This document shows positions 1 to 6,902 of a stretch of DNA of 11,953 bases, one piece after another (the first letter of the stretch is position 1; each line of letters opens with the position of its first letter). Below the pieces are notes generated by a model, which was not told the DNA's origin, did not search any database, and saw nothing but the letters and a program-made list of their open reading frames with translations. Made by a program: the position numbers and the translations under genes. Origin of the DNA: an uncultured Hyphomicrobiales bacterium (GTDB lineage Bacteria; Pseudomonadota; Alphaproteobacteria; Rhizobiales; Beijerinckiaceae); the NCBI GenBank assembly GCA_903932565.1, contig CAIZGQ010000482.1, positions 1 to 11,953 on the forward strand, in the 5' to 3' direction.

Positions 1-1
1 G

Positions 2-604
2 GAAAAAGCACTCAACTGGACGAATGTTGCATTCTATTGGCTGGCGATCATCACGCTTCGGACCCTCGCAACGAACGTCTCGGATTTCGCAAGCCACGAC
101 GCCAAGCTGACGTATCCCGTCTTCGTCACGCTGCTGATTGCGTTTATGGCTGTGGTCCTATGGGCGGATCGTGTGCGCTCTGATCCGGTGCCACAAGTGC
201 TTAGGGGCACGCCTCAGCTGCCCTCCACGGACTGGACCTATTGGGCGTTGATGCTGGCGGCTGGCGTGTTGGGGACCGCGGTGGGAGATTGGGTGGCCGA
301 TGCGGGTCTTGGCGCCTACTGGGCTTCCTTGCTGGGGCTGCCAGTGTTTGCTGCTGCGGTTTGGGCTGCTTACAGGTTTGGTCTGACCAAGCCTTGGTAC
401 TGGCTTGCGATTGTGGCCTGCCGCACGTGGGGCACCGACCTTGGTGACATGCTTGTCAGCCTGTTTCGCTCGGTCATGTCTCGGCCCTCAGCACTCTGGG
501 CCAGCACCGTCGTAACCGCGGCATTGCTCGCAGGGATCATCTATTTCTGGACACACCGCGACGCGGCGCTGGCGGTTGAGACAGCGCCGGAAGCGGGTCG
601 GTGA
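2..604 (+). CDS. DUF347-repeat integral membrane protein (COG4705-like), 5' end outside window
   Basis: The frame is open from the first bases of the window, so this is the C-terminal ~200 residues of a longer protein; the internal ATG at 146 is not the likely start. About six hydrophobic segments alternate with short loops. The GTxxGD motif of the DUF347 repeat appears twice: GTAVGD at about bases 281-298 and GTDLGD at about 431-448. A degenerate third copy near the window start reads ATNVSD. Each motif follows an aromatic 'YW' helix start, which is the internal-repeat pattern of this family. Family members are usually about 250 residues, so perhaps 50 residues are missing upstream. It should sit in the inner membrane; its biochemical function is unknown. 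The next gene starts 91 bases downstream, with a hairpin between them, so the two may not be co-transcribed. Family recognition is from motif memory, not from a search. Confidence 0.72.
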   Translation, partial: EKALNWTNVAFYWLAIITLRTLATNVSDFASHDAKLTYPVFVTLLIAFMAVVLWADRVRSDPVPQVLRGTPQLPSTDWTYWALMLAAGVLGTAVGDWVADAGLGAYWASLLGLPVFAAAVWAAYRFGLTKPWYWLAIVACRTWGTDLGDMLVSLFRSVMSRPSALWASTVVTAALLAGIIYFWTHRDAALAVETAPEAGR

Positions 605-625
605 GGTTGGGCGGGCAAGACTTGG

Positions 626-653
626 GCACGCGATGAAAAACGATCTCGCGTGC
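626..653 (+). terminator. Possible terminator hairpin after the DUF347 gene
   Basis: A perfect 8-bp inverted repeat (gcacgcga at 626-633, tcgcgtgc at 646-653) with a 12-base loop lies 21 bases after the stop codon at 604. Only a short T stretch (attt) follows, so a classic intrinsic terminator is not certain. It could also simply be a stable 3'-end structure. Confidence 0.4.
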
Positions 654-695
654 ATTTCCTGTCCGACTTGGAAGCTTCGTACATGAGGTCTGCAC

Positions 696-1289
696 ATGCT
701 CAAGCACATCTTGATCCCAACGTTCTTCGTATCTCTGATAAGTGCTTCACCAGGCTTTGCTCAGACGTTACCGGCCACCGTGTCGCCGCTGATGCTAAGC
801 GTGCCCGCCTATCCTGATGGAGGGCAGTTTCCGGTGCAGTATTCGCAGGCTGCACCTGATACAAAACCGGGCGGCGGCATATCGCCGGCGATCACCTGGA
901 CAAATGTCCCAAAGGGCACGCAAAGTTTCGTGCTGCATTTTCACGACATCGACGCCGTTCGCAACAAAACAACCGCCGATCAATTGCATTGGTTGATTTG
1001 GTCAATACCCGCAGCCACGAATAACGTTCCAGAGGGCGTTCCCGGTGGCGCTCAGCTCGCAGATGGCAGCTTTCAGATCAGTGCCTCAGGTCCATCTTAT
1101 CGCGGCCCCGGAGCCCCCGCGAATGGACCTTTGCACCATTACATCACCGAACTTTATGCGCTTGATATAAGTCTTGGTGTTCAGCCAGGGACTGACCCCT
1201 TTGAGACCCGCGAGAAGGTCATGTCCGCCATGCAAGGGCACATTCTGGGTAAGGCGGTTTATTCCGCCCAGTTTCGCAGACCGAACTGA
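696..1289 (+). CDS. Secreted YbhB/YbcL-type phosphatidylethanolamine-binding (PEBP) family protein
   Basis: This 197-residue protein has a clear Sec signal peptide: Lys3, a hydrophobic core at residues 5-18, and a likely cleavage site after GFA at residue 22. The mature part carries the PEBP pattern in order: an 'FPVQYS' segment near residue 46, 'SPAITWTNVPKGTQSFVL' near 63-80, an 'HWLIWSIP' strand near 98-105, and 'GPSYRGPGAPANGP-HHY' followed by 'ELYALD' near 131-156. These correspond to the ligand-pocket strands of bacterial YbhB/YbcL proteins. The usual DPDAP motif is replaced by DIDAV, so one pocket element departs from consensus. The start is supported by gaggt at 685-689, six bases before the ATG. 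It is probably periplasmic. The physiological ligand of bacterial PEBP proteins is not settled, and the 'Raf kinase inhibitor-like' label is only homology. Its separate hairpin-bounded position suggests its own transcription unit. Confidence 0.88.
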   Translation: MLKHILIPTFFVSLISASPGFAQTLPATVSPLMLSVPAYPDGGQFPVQYSQAAPDTKPGGGISPAITWTNVPKGTQSFVLHFHDIDAVRNKTTADQLHWLIWSIPAATNNVPEGVPGGAQLADGSFQISASGPSYRGPGAPANGPLHHYITELYALDISLGVQPGTDPFETREKVMSAMQGHILGKAVYSAQFRRPN

Positions 1290-1458
1290 GATTGAGACAC
1301 GTCTAGACCAAGCGTGAGTACATTCAGTACCTGTTCGCGAGGCTTCAAAAATGCTCCGTCGTTGCAGGGACATGTCGGCTGCTTGTCGTGTGTCCGTAAA
1401 AGAGCTTTCTCAAAAAGCTTTCGCGTCAAATATCTTGATCGAAAAATCTTTTACGAAG

Positions 1459-1464
1459 AAGGAG
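1459..1464 (+). promoter_or_regulatory. Strong ribosome binding site that fixes the BON gene start
   Basis: aaggag lies six bases before the ATG at 1471. The frame is open back to 1351, but the upstream start has no such site and the extra 40 residues lack BON character, so translation from 1471 is preferred. Confidence 0.8.
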
Positions 1465-1470
1465 AATGCT

Positions 1471-2124
1471 ATGTCCCTGGATGGTCAACTGAAAAACGCA
1501 GTTTTAGAAGAGCTCAAATGGGAACCCAGTGTCAGCGAGGCGCATATTGGTGTGACGGCCAAGGACGGCGTGATTTCGCTGAGCGGCTATGTTGACACAT
1601 ATCCCGAGAAGGCTGCCGCCGAACGAGCCGTTGGTCGTGTCAAAGGCGTGAAGGCAGTTGCTGAAGAACTTAAAATCAAGTTGAATCTTGATTTCAAGCG
1701 CACCGATGAAGAGATCTGCGCCGCCGCGATTGATCGCCTCGGGTGGAATGTCTCCGTTCCGAAGGATGCGATTAAAGTTAAAGTCCAGGATGGCTGGGTG
1801 ACCCTCACGGGGGAGCTGGCGTGGAATTTCCAGAAAAATGCCGTCCATGACGAGATTCGATGGCTATCAGGTGTCGTTGGTGTCTCCAACCTCATCACCA
1901 TCGCACCGCGCGTGAATACACGAGACGTCAGTGACAGTATTTCACACGCGCTTCATCGCTCCTGGTACTTTGATCCGCAAACCGTTTTCGTCACGGCGAA
2001 GGCTGGCGCAATCAAGCTGACTGGCACTGTTCATACGTGGCAGGAGCGAAACGTTGCTGCCATGACCGCATGGTCGGCGCCCGGCGCAACACAGGTTGAA
2101 AACGACATCACTGTCGTGTCCTGA
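1471..2124 (+). CDS. Three-BON-domain protein (OsmY-like stress family)
   Basis: The 217-residue product consists almost entirely of three BON domains, at about residues 4-70, 78-146 and 151-215. Each shows the recurrent pattern of an acidic helix, a 'V..DG.V.L.G' strand-turn-strand (GVISLSGYV near 33-41, GWVTLTGEL near 108-116, GAIKLTGTV near 179-187), then a helix and an 'A..V.GV..V.N.I' strand. BON domains occur in osmotic-stress and outer-membrane-associated proteins such as OsmY and are thought to bind phospholipid or act as chaperone-like modules. Three-domain proteins of this length are common in soil Alphaproteobacteria. No signal peptide is visible, so the sequence does not show export. 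A perfect hairpin lies just after the stop codon. The last ~13 bases of the frame and stop are part of a short direct repeat (2097-2109 and 2122-2134). The exact function of this member is unknown. Confidence 0.92.
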   Translation: MSLDGQLKNAVLEELKWEPSVSEAHIGVTAKDGVISLSGYVDTYPEKAAAERAVGRVKGVKAVAEELKIKLNLDFKRTDEEICAAAIDRLGWNVSVPKDAIKVKVQDGWVTLTGELAWNFQKNAVHDEIRWLSGVVGVSNLITIAPRVNTRDVSDSISHALHRSWYFDPQTVFVTAKAGAIKLTGTVHTWQERNVAAMTAWSAPGATQVENDITVVS

Positions 2125-2134
2125 AAACGACATC
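2097..2134 (+). repeat. 13-bp perfect direct repeat across the BON stop codon
   Basis: The string tgaaaacgacatc occurs at 2097-2109 (inside the gene) and again at 2122-2134, where its TGA is the stop codon. The copies are 25 bases apart. It may be a local slippage duplication or chance. Confidence 0.6.
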
Positions 2135-2162
2135 GCCGGTTCATGATACCTGAACCGGCGAT
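2132..2162 (+). terminator. Terminator-like hairpin after the BON gene
   Basis: A perfect 12-bp inverted repeat (atcgccggttca at 2132-2143, tgaaccggcgat at 2151-2162) with a 7-base loop begins 8 bases after the stop codon. No T tract follows on the + strand, so termination may be inefficient. It is the most stable-looking hairpin in the window. Confidence 0.6.
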
Positions 2163-2219
2163 TGCATCGTCGCAGTGCCAGACGACGCAAGGTGTTTTGA
2201 AAAAGGGTGCCTGATCGAC

Positions 2220-2786
2220 GTGATCGCAACACAGTGCGAATTCAGCCAGACAGCCGCGTGGGTCGAAGCTTTTGGCGCCATTGCAGCTGTTATTGGCGCT
2301 GGCTGGGTCGCTGCACGTGACTCACGCGCGACACGGCGTCGCGAAGAGCAAAATGAAATGAGGGCCCTAAAGAAAGAAGAAAAGGCAGATCGCCTGACGC
2401 GGGAAGCGGCTTTGAACTTAGCTATCCTGGCACACACCCAGATTCACAATCTCCATGTGCTATTGAAAGATGAGGAATGGCGAGGGCGCGTCGCGCGCGT
2501 ATCCGCCAGCCGAGCGCTCCTCACCACGGAACGAATGCTGATCGCGTTCCCAATTCAATCGTTGGGAAATGCACCGGCCATGGTTGAATTTTCCAGGTTT
2601 CCCGCATCACTGGCAACAGCAGCGGAAATTTATACAAATCTGGAAACTGCCGTCCGTGCAACGAAAACAAACGATCGCGCTGTCATCTTCGACGAATACA
2701 ACAAGCAGATGGAACGGCTCGATGATTCAGTTGAGCTGCAATTATCAAAACTGAAAAAATCACTCCGGTCTGGAGAAGATTCGTGA
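2220..2786 (+). CDS. Unrecognised membrane-anchored coiled-coil protein
   Basis: I do not recognise a named family. From GTG 2220 the product is 188 residues: one hydrophobic segment near residues 11-31 (AAWVEAFGAIAAVIGAGWVA), then a strongly charged helix rich in Arg, Lys and Glu (about 32-58), then a mostly helical domain of about 120 residues ending in a Lys-rich tail. The layout suggests one inner-membrane anchor with a cytoplasmic, coiled-coil-prone body. The start is uncertain. The frame opens at GTG 2175 (203 residues), which has no visible ribosome site. GTG 2220 has aaggg at 2203-2207 and leaves a short polar N-terminus before the membrane helix, so I prefer it. A weak hairpin (2844-2861) follows at some distance. 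The codon pattern looks coding and no convincing gene overlaps it, but the function is unknown. Confidence 0.65.
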   Translation: MIATQCEFSQTAAWVEAFGAIAAVIGAGWVAARDSRATRRREEQNEMRALKKEEKADRLTREAALNLAILAHTQIHNLHVLLKDEEWRGRVARVSASRALLTTERMLIAFPIQSLGNAPAMVEFSRFPASLATAAEIYTNLETAVRATKTNDRAVIFDEYNKQMERLDDSVELQLSKLKKSLRSGEDS

Positions 2787-2991
2787 TCCTGGGCGCTGTG
2801 CCAACCGCGCGTACACGAGGCTAGTTATGGAAAAGAGGCTTGTCCTTGATCCCTCTCAAGGCATCCTTCTTTGTTCTGCCTTACAAAGATAAATCGAATT
2901 CAAAATTAGGAGCCGGGCACAATTTGCTTTGGTTTTTATTTGCGTCCGTGCGGCGAGCGCCGCGCGCTCCCAAACGGATTTCAGCACAGAC
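2787..2991 (+). other. Non-coding gap before the exporter operon
   Basis: About 205 bases with no convincing gene. It contains a 6-bp hairpin (ccttga 2844-2849, tcaagg 2856-2861) followed by a pyrimidine-rich stretch, possibly a weak terminator for the upstream gene. Near the downstream end lie two mutually exclusive GC hairpins: gcggc/gccgc at 2950-2963 and gagcgc/gcgctc at 2955-2969. The second ends 22 bases before the adaptor ATG. An in-frame TTG at 2929, with aggag at 2908-2912 sixteen bases upstream, could be an alternative adaptor start. I see no clear promoter. Confidence 0.5.
2955..2969 (+). repeat. Inverted repeat upstream of the exporter adaptor start
   Basis: gagcgc (2955-2960) and gcgctc (2964-2969) form a perfect 6-bp stem with a 3-base loop. 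It overlaps an alternative 5-bp stem at 2950-2963. It could affect access to the start at 2992, but no regulation is shown. Confidence 0.4.
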
Positions 2992-4239
2992 ATGCCATTG
3001 CCCCCCACGACACCGCTCCCGAACAAGGTTGGCATCTGGGCCTGGGCTCATAAATGGCTCATCGTCGCCGCACTTGCTTTTTCGGGTTTTGGCCTTTGGC
3101 AAGGCGTGCGGCTGTACCTGGGGGTTGGTGTTGTCGTTGATGTGGTGCAACGCGGCGATCTCATTGAAACCGTCGTTGCCAGCGGTCATGTCGAGACACC
3201 CTTCCGCGCTGAAATTGGCAGCCAGATTACGGGCACCGTTGCCGATGTGCTTGTTGAAGAGGGCATGTCTGTAAAAAGCGGCCAGCCTTTGATTGCGCTT
3301 GAGGCGCGTGAGCTGAACTCAAGCCTGGAGCAGGCGCAGGGTGTTGTTGCCCAGGCTGAAGCTCGGATGCGGCAATTGCAGGAACTTACGCTGCCGTCTG
3401 CAAAACAATCGCTCGCGCAGGCAAAAGCAACCCTCGTGAACGCGCAACTCTCATTTGATCGAACCTCAGAGCTGTCGCTAAAGGGCTTTGCCACACGAGC
3501 GGCCCTTGATGATGCCCGTAAAGCGCTGGATATTGCCACGACACAGGTGCGCACGGCGGAGCTCGAAGTTTATACCGCAAGTCTGGGCGGGAGCGATTAT
3601 GTCATGGCGCAGACGCAGCTCAATCAAGCACGCGCAAGTCTTGATACCGCCTCGTCGAGGCTGGCCTATGCAACGATCCGGGCGCCTCGCGATGGGGTGC
3701 TGATCTCGCGCGCAGTCGAACGCGGTGCTGTCGTGCAGCCCGGCAAGACACTGCTGATCCTGACGCCAATCGGCGACACGCAACTCATTCTCCAGATTGA
3801 TGAGCGCAATTTGGGGCTGATCAAACTGGCTCAGAAAGCTATCGCCTCAGCAGATGCCTACCCGGATCACAAATTTGAAGCCGCCGTTTCCTATATCAAT
3901 CCCGGTGTGGACATCACGCGGGCTGCCGTCGAGGTCAAACTCGATGTCATCAAGCCGCCGGACTATCTCCGGCAGGACATGACAGTCTCCGTGGATATCG
4001 AAGTTGCCCGAAAAAGCGCAACGCTCGTCTTGCCGTCGCGATCCGTGCGCGAAGTTCTGTCGGGCAAGCCCTGGGTCATGGGCCTGCGCGGGGGCAGAGC
4101 CTATCGCCAGACTGTGAAGCTTGGGCTGATCGGGGCCACAAAGACGGAGATCCTTGAGGGCCTTGGGGAAGGCGCTGTCGCAGTGCCGTCGGCATCGGGC
4201 GTTCTCAGTGGTCAACGTGTTCGACCGGTCGCGCCATGA
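2992..4239 (+). CDS. Periplasmic adaptor (membrane fusion) subunit of a MacA/HlyD-type ABC exporter
   Basis: This 415-residue protein links an inner-membrane ABC pump to the periplasm or an outer-membrane channel. A single membrane anchor lies near residues 21-38. The first half of a lipoyl-like domain follows at about 72-104 (GSQITGTVADVLVEEGMSVKSGQ), then an alpha-helical hairpin rich in Ala, Gln and Glu at about 105-225, the second lipoyl half at about 226-260 (IRAPRDGVLISR...GAVVQPGK), and beta-barrel and membrane-proximal domains to the end. This is the MacA-like order. I chose ATG 2992 because it leaves a short cytoplasmic tail before the anchor; an in-frame TTG at 2929 would add 21 residues. 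The stop overlaps the permease start in an ATGA (4236-4239), so the two are translationally coupled. No outer-membrane factor gene is present in the window. The substrate cannot be read from sequence. Confidence 0.9.
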   Translation: MPLPPTTPLPNKVGIWAWAHKWLIVAALAFSGFGLWQGVRLYLGVGVVVDVVQRGDLIETVVASGHVETPFRAEIGSQITGTVADVLVEEGMSVKSGQPLIALEARELNSSLEQAQGVVAQAEARMRQLQELTLPSAKQSLAQAKATLVNAQLSFDRTSELSLKGFATRAALDDARKALDIATTQVRTAELEVYTASLGGSDYVMAQTQLNQARASLDTASSRLAYATIRAPRDGVLISRAVERGAVVQPGKTLLILTPIGDTQLILQIDERNLGLIKLAQKAIASADAYPDHKFEAAVSYINPGVDITRAAVEVKLDVIKPPDYLRQDMTVSVDIEVARKSATLVLPSRSVREVLSGKPWVMGLRGGRAYRQTVKLGLIGATKTEILEGLGEGAVAVPSASGVLSGQRVRPVAP

Positions 4240-5462
4240 ACAACTGGCTGCCATTCGAATGGATTGCGTCCGTGCGCTTTCTTCGCGACGGCCGGATGCA
4301 AACGCTCTTCATCGTCAGTGGAATTGCGATCGGCGTGGGCGTGATTGTTTTCATGTCGGCGATGCTCGCTGGCCTCGAAGCCAATTTCATCAAACGCGTT
4401 TTGACCTCCCAATCGCAAATTCAATTGCTGCCCTTGGACCAGGTTGCCCGCACCCTTCGAAACGGCAAAGGCGAGTTTGAGGATGCAATTCTGCAACGTC
4501 CGGCGCAACGCGTTTTGTCCATCGATCAATGGCCCAAGATTCGGGACCGGATGCTGGCGATGCCGGAAGTCACAGCGGTCTCGCCGACCATGGCAGGCTC
4601 CGCACTGGCAATCCGTGGAGACGCAAGTCGTGCGGTGACGGTGACCGGGATTGAACCAGCCTCCTACTTCAAGATTGTCCGTGTTCCCGATTACCTCGTG
4701 GCTGGCGATGGTCGTCTAACAAGCGAAGATGTCATCATCGGAATCCAACTCGCAGATGACCTTGGTGCTACGTTGGGTGACAAGATCAATATCAATAATG
4801 CGCAAGGCATAGGCCGCGTTCTCACGATCACGGGGTTGATTGACCTTGGGAGCAAGGGCGCCAATCAACGTGTCAGCTTTGTTGCCCTTCGAACTGCGCA
4901 ATCTCTTCTTGGCATGATTGGTGGGGTCACGACGATCGAACTAACCGTGCAGGATATTTATGCTGCGGAAATCATTGCACGGCAGATTTCGGCCTCCAAC
5001 CAGGTGAAGGCGGAAAGTTGGATCAAGACCAATGCCCAGTTCTTTACCGCAGTCCAGGCGCAGGAATCCTCCAACACGTTGATTCGCGTTTTCGTGGGCA
5101 TGTCGGTTGCGTTTGGCATCGCGGCTGTTCTGGTTGTGTCTGTGATTCAGCGCTCAAAAGATATCGGGATCTTGCGTGCCATGGGAACCAGACGCGGGCA
5201 AGTTTTGCGTATCTTTCTGCTGCAGGGCGGATTGTTGGCTTTCATCGGGTCATTGCTAGGCTCTGCGCTTGGCGCGGGCGCATTGACGTATTGGCATTCC
5301 ATGGCGCGACAGGCCGATGGCACGGAACTCTTTCCACTGATCCTCGACCGAAATCTGTTTGTGATCACCGCCATGATTGCAACGGTTACCGGGCTTCTTG
5401 CGGCGACCCTGCCAGCCTTACGCGCCGCGCGGCTTGATCCCGTGGAGGCAATTCGTGGCTGA
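4236..5462 (+). CDS. MacB/LolC-type ABC exporter permease (FtsX family)
   Basis: The 408-residue inner-membrane subunit has the four-helix MacB/LolC plan. One helix lies near residues 21-44, followed by a large periplasmic domain (about 45-280), then three helices near 282-304, 325-350 and 373-395. Diagnostic FtsX-domain features are the cytoplasmic coupling segment KDIGILRAMG (308-317) and the C-terminal PALRAARLDPVEAIRG (393-408), both typical of MacB, LolC and LolE. There is no fused nucleotide-binding domain; the ATPase is the next gene. The start shares ATGA with the adaptor stop. The end overlaps the ATPase start by 8 bases, so the three products are probably made in step. Such mechanotransmission-type pumps move lipoproteins, peptides, macrolides or glycolipids from the periplasmic side. 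The adaptor partner favours a MacAB-like or DevBCA-like exporter over a lipoprotein-sorting Lol system. Confidence 0.9.
   Translation: MNNWLPFEWIASVRFLRDGRMQTLFIVSGIAIGVGVIVFMSAMLAGLEANFIKRVLTSQSQIQLLPLDQVARTLRNGKGEFEDAILQRPAQRVLSIDQWPKIRDRMLAMPEVTAVSPTMAGSALAIRGDASRAVTVTGIEPASYFKIVRVPDYLVAGDGRLTSEDVIIGIQLADDLGATLGDKININNAQGIGRVLTITGLIDLGSKGANQRVSFVALRTAQSLLGMIGGVTTIELTVQDIYAAEIIARQISASNQVKAESWIKTNAQFFTAVQAQESSNTLIRVFVGMSVAFGIAAVLVVSVIQRSKDIGILRAMGTRRGQVLRIFLLQGGLLAFIGSLLGSALGAGALTYWHSMARQADGTELFPLILDRNLFVITAMIATVTGLLAATLPALRAARLDPVEAIRG
5444..5448 (+). promoter_or_regulatory. Ribosome binding site inside the permease gene for the ATPase
   Basis: ggagg lies six bases before GTG 5455, within the last codons of the permease. 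It decides the ATPase start over upstream in-frame candidates, such as the one at 5377, which would add 26 residues unlike an ABC ATPase. Confidence 0.75.
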
Positions 5463-6138
5463 GGAAATCCTGCGTCTTGAGAACGTCTGCAAGGCTTATA
5501 ACGTCGGCCAGACCTCCGAGACGGAAGTGTTGCACGATATAAATCTGCACCTCGAAAAGGGCGAGTTTCTTGCCTTGATAGGTCCATCAGGATCGGGCAA
5601 AAGCACGCTTTTAAACATTGTGGGCCTTTTGGACCGACCAACATCCGGAAAACTTTTCATCAAGGACCAGGATACTGCTCATCTCACGGATGCTGCCATC
5701 ACCTCATTGCGTGGTCACAGGATTGGTTTTGTCTTTCAATACCATCATCTCATCACGGCGTTCACGGCACTTGAAAATGTGATGATGCCCATGCTCGTTG
5801 ATCGAGGGTTTCCAAGCGATGAGATCAAAGCTCGCGCAACAATGCTCATGGAGCAGGTCGGGCTTGAAAAATACTCGAATAATCTCGCAGGCAATATGTC
5901 CGGCGGTCAGCAGCAGCGCGTGGCGGTCGCCCGTGCCCTTGCCATGAGTCCTTCGCTCGTTTTGGCTGACGAGCCAACGGGCAATCTTGATACCAAATCT
6001 GCCGACGGTGTTTTTGAATTGATGCGGAAGGTCAACTCGGACAGTGCGACAAGCTTTTTGCTCGTGACGCATAATTTGGATCTCGCACAGCGCTGCGACC
6101 GCATTATCGAAGTTGTCGATGGACGCATAACAGCTTGA
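5455..6138 (+). CDS. LolD/MacB-type ABC transporter ATPase
   Basis: This 227-residue protein is the cytoplasmic motor of the exporter and is the usual length for a LolD-type subunit. All ATPase motifs are visible: Walker A GPSGSGKST (43-51), the Q-loop Gln95 in FVFQYHHL, signature MSGGQ (148-152), Walker B LVLADEP with catalytic Glu173, the D-loop GNLD (176-179) and the H-loop His206 in LVTHN. The QYHHL...FTALENVMMP segment matches the LolD/MacB subgroup. The signature has Met in place of the usual Leu, which is uncommon but should be tolerated. Translation from GTG 5455 has a good ribosome site inside the permease gene, and the 8-base overlap shows tight coupling. No T-rich terminator immediately follows; the downstream gap instead holds several small inverted repeats. 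Substrate unknown. Confidence 0.95.
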   Translation: MAEEILRLENVCKAYNVGQTSETEVLHDINLHLEKGEFLALIGPSGSGKSTLLNIVGLLDRPTSGKLFIKDQDTAHLTDAAITSLRGHRIGFVFQYHHLITAFTALENVMMPMLVDRGFPSDEIKARATMLMEQVGLEKYSNNLAGNMSGGQQQRVAVARALAMSPSLVLADEPTGNLDTKSADGVFELMRKVNSDSATSFLLVTHNLDLAQRCDRIIEVVDGRITA

Positions 6139-6448
6139 GCACCGAAGTCTTGGTGAAGCCAAGCAAGCAGGACGTCCCCGGGTTCAGGTCCAGACCTGCA
6201 TCAAGCAAAAATGCTTCATCAAGACTGGCAGTGACTAATGTCACGACACTGCACACCTATCGAGGGCGCGGCTGCTGTCACACCTCGATAACCCTCGGAA
6301 ACTACTCCGATGAATGGTGCCATCAGACGCGCTAGTGTTGTTTTGAACTCGGTCTTCGATCTTGCAAATTGTTCCCTGTTGCGGTGCGGCAGTACTTGGT
6401 CCCGATCTTCGATCACGTGACGTCAACTCAAATCCTAAGGGACACCCA
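6139..6448 (+). other. 310-base non-coding region rich in short inverted repeats
   Basis: No credible gene is seen; the short open frames here have no family resemblance. The stretch holds a series of inverted repeats: caggtc/gacctg (6185-6198, 2-base gap), aagca/tgctt (6203-6216), gtgac/gtcac (6231-6244) nested within gcagtg/cactgc (6228-6252), tatcgagg/cctcgata (6258-6290, 17-base gap) and tcgga/tccga (6295-6310). Nearer the next gene are a 9-base direct repeat tcttcgatc (6353-6361, 6406-6414) and the 8-bp palindrome tgacgtca (6418-6425). A TTGAAC at 6343-6348 could be a -35 element, but I see no good -10. The region could hold the exporter transcript end, a promoter for the downstream gene, or a small structured RNA. 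None of these is shown. Confidence 0.5.
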
Positions 6449-6850
6449 ATGACCGAACATTTCCATGCTGTCGTTTGGATCGATCACCACGCCGCGCGAA
6501 TTATTCACTTCAACGAAACCGCGTCTGATACACAGCTCGTGCACCCAAAAGATGAAAAGCTGCATCTTCACCATCATGCCAACGCGAACGACAGCGGTCA
6601 TGCGCCCGAAGATCAAAATTACTTTCATCATGTGGTCTCTGCATTTTCCAAGGCACGGGCCGTTCTTGTGACTGGTCCTGCAAACGCAAAGAACGAACTC
6701 GTCAAGCACATTAAAAAGCACGACCCCAAGCTTGAAAAAATCATTGTGGGTGTCGAAGCGATTGATCATCCAACCGATGGTGAGCTGTTGGCGCACGCCC
6801 GTCGTTTTTTCAAGATCTCAGATCGGACAAAGCCACAAATTTCGGAATGA
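6449..6850 (+). CDS. Small His-rich Dom34/eRF1-like 'translational machinery' protein
   Basis: The 133-residue product begins MTEHFHAVVWIDHHAARIIHF, a start I associate with alphaproteobacterial proteins annotated as 'translational machinery protein' and placed near the eRF1/Dom34 (pelota) central-domain superfamily. The early strand VVWIDHHAARIIHF (8-21), the second strand ARAVLVTGPANAKNEL (69-84) with a glycine turn, and IIVGVEAIDHPTDGELLAHARRFF (98-121) match the RNase H-like fold of that domain. A His-rich loop (HLHHHANANDSGH, 39-51) sits between strands and might bind metal. The protein is far shorter than a full release or rescue factor and has no GGQ motif, so it is not a peptide release factor. 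The start is set by aaggga at 6437-6442, six bases before the ATG. A role in stalled-ribosome handling is only suggested by fold recognition. The convergent neighbour encodes a stress protein. Confidence 0.75.
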   Translation: MTEHFHAVVWIDHHAARIIHFNETASDTQLVHPKDEKLHLHHHANANDSGHAPEDQNYFHHVVSAFSKARAVLVTGPANAKNELVKHIKKHDPKLEKIIVGVEAIDHPTDGELLAHARRFFKISDRTKPQISE

Positions 6851-6902
6851 TCGACGTTTTTCAAAGTATTGGCGCTGGATCAAAGGTTCAATCGATTTGG
6901 GA

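Noticed and set aside
1351..1470. 40-residue N-terminal extension of the BON protein
   Set aside because: A strong ribosome site before ATG 1471 and the domain boundary both favour the shorter protein. The extension is not a convincing signal peptide.
2840..3274. 144-residue + strand frame before and within the adaptor gene
   Set aside because: It overlaps the adaptor's anchor and lipoyl regions in another frame, and its Arg/Pro/Ser-rich composition is typical of out-of-frame translation.
6135..6335. 66-residue frame just after the ATPase
   Set aside because: No ribosome site and no resemblance to any family; the sequence is better explained as non-coding DNA with inverted repeats.
6418..6425. 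tgacgtca palindrome as a specific regulator site
   Set aside because: It resembles a eukaryotic CRE element, which is irrelevant in bacteria. A single 8-bp palindrome is not enough to call an operator.
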